A DNA stretch of 64,000 bases from assembly GCA_037074765.1 (NCBI GenBank), contig JBAMDO010000009.1, positions 1 to 64,000 of the forward strand, in the 5' to 3' direction. Made by a program: the position numbers and the translations under genes. Below the pieces are notes generated by a model. It was given only the letters and a program-made list of their open reading frames with translations. It ran no database searches and was not told the origin of the DNA. The stretch comes from Mansonella perstans (taxonomy: Eukaryota > Nematoda > Chromadorea > Rhabditida > Onchocercidae). The first letter of the stretch is position 1. Every line of letters starts with the position of its first letter. Of this stretch, positions 63,542 through 64,000 are shown piece by piece.

Positions 63542-64000
63542 AAAAATGGATAGGACCGAGACGAGCTGATGATGAGAATGTTGAAAACGGATAAACAAAA
63601 TAAATACGGAAAAGTAAACAAAATTTGAAAAAATGATGAGAATCAATTAGTATGCATTGCTTATTGAAGGGAATTACCGATGATATTTGATATTTAGCCA
63701 GATTTGACCAGATGACATTTTATATTTTTGGTGATACATGGAAAATAGTTTCGATTAAATCATATTCTACAAAATATTCATAAATATTTGTAATTAATTT
63801 ATCACTGCTGAAATTCTGTGAATGCTATCAATTTCATTGTTTCATTCCCCTCACAAAGAAATAATTTTAGAAAAGAAGAAGAAATCTTTTTGCAAATTAA
63901 AAAAGGGAAATAAATGAATTCTTTTCATTTCGTTTACTGGGTACAAATATCTGTAAATAATTTATCGCTAATAAGTTGAATTTTTTCCGTAAATAAAACT

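Larger units (their letters stand above)
57329..64000. other. Intronic or intergenic AT-rich interval
   Basis: No exon of the expected NAV N-terminus (calponin-homology domain) was found. Frames at 57448-57657, 59019-59303 and 60751-60960 have no splice context or motif. A short exon-like minus segment lies at 60070-60141. This may be the large first intron of long unc-53 isoforms, or intergenic. Confidence 0.45.

Noticed and set aside
1..64000. CRISPR array, bacterial (endosymbiont) insert, tRNA or rRNA gene
   Set aside because: No regularly spaced repeats, no long uninterrupted bacterial-type ORF and no recognisable cloverleaf or rRNA sequence were seen; a tRNA scan could not be run.

Overview
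The window is AT-rich eukaryotic DNA (roughly 70% A+T by eye). Its short exons are joined by GT...TTTCAG/TTTTAG introns. Several start codons sit 3-35 bases after a TTTTAG/TTTCAG acceptor, as expected for spliced-leader trans-splicing. A cuticle collagen, an UNC-53/neuron-navigator gene and a family of small secreted Cys-rich proteins point to a nematode. The base composition and gene style suggest a filarial (onchocercid) worm, but the species cannot be fixed from the sequence alone.

Layout. 1-2.4 kb and 4-8.4 kb hold an old, scrambled duplication with decayed exon-like pieces. At 2.46-3.73 kb (minus) lies a small secreted protein with a phospholipase-A2-like Cys core. At 8.5-11.2 kb (minus, perhaps starting at 12.8 kb) is CHMP7, an ESCRT-III/nuclear-envelope factor. 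At 13.07-13.9 kb (plus) is a 3-exon unrecognised gene, divergent from CHMP7. At 15.26-17.51 kb (plus) is a 6-exon cuticle collagen, followed 49 bases later by a 50-codon ORF with its own acceptor. At 18.0-21.2 kb (minus) is a secreted protein with four Cys modules. At 23.0-26.3 kb (minus) is a CREB3/CRH-2-type bZIP factor with an unusual intron and no membrane anchor. 26.4-33 kb is mostly gene-poor with a few orphan exon-like segments. At 33.0-33.2 kb (minus) is a 49-residue lysine-rich protein, followed by a microsatellite cluster. 34.6-43.2 kb is gene-poor. At 43.27-56.74 kb (minus) are 21 exons of an unc-53/NAV gene, with a possible internal start at 57.33 kb; its calponin-homology N-terminus is not seen and may lie beyond 64 kb. 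57.4-64 kb is intronic or intergenic with simple repeats.

The genes form no single pathway. Exon models were built by hand: each join was chosen so that reading phase is kept across all exons, and the phases sum correctly for CHMP7, the collagen, the Cys-module gene, CREB3 and UNC-53. The least ordinary observations are: a conserved bZIP intron without a GT donor and a 10-base microexon in the CREB3 gene; two tight downstream ORFs that look like operon partners (after the collagen and after unc-53); a frame break in the PLA2-like gene; and a scrambled duplication carrying two copies of an unknown Lys/Glu-rich exon.
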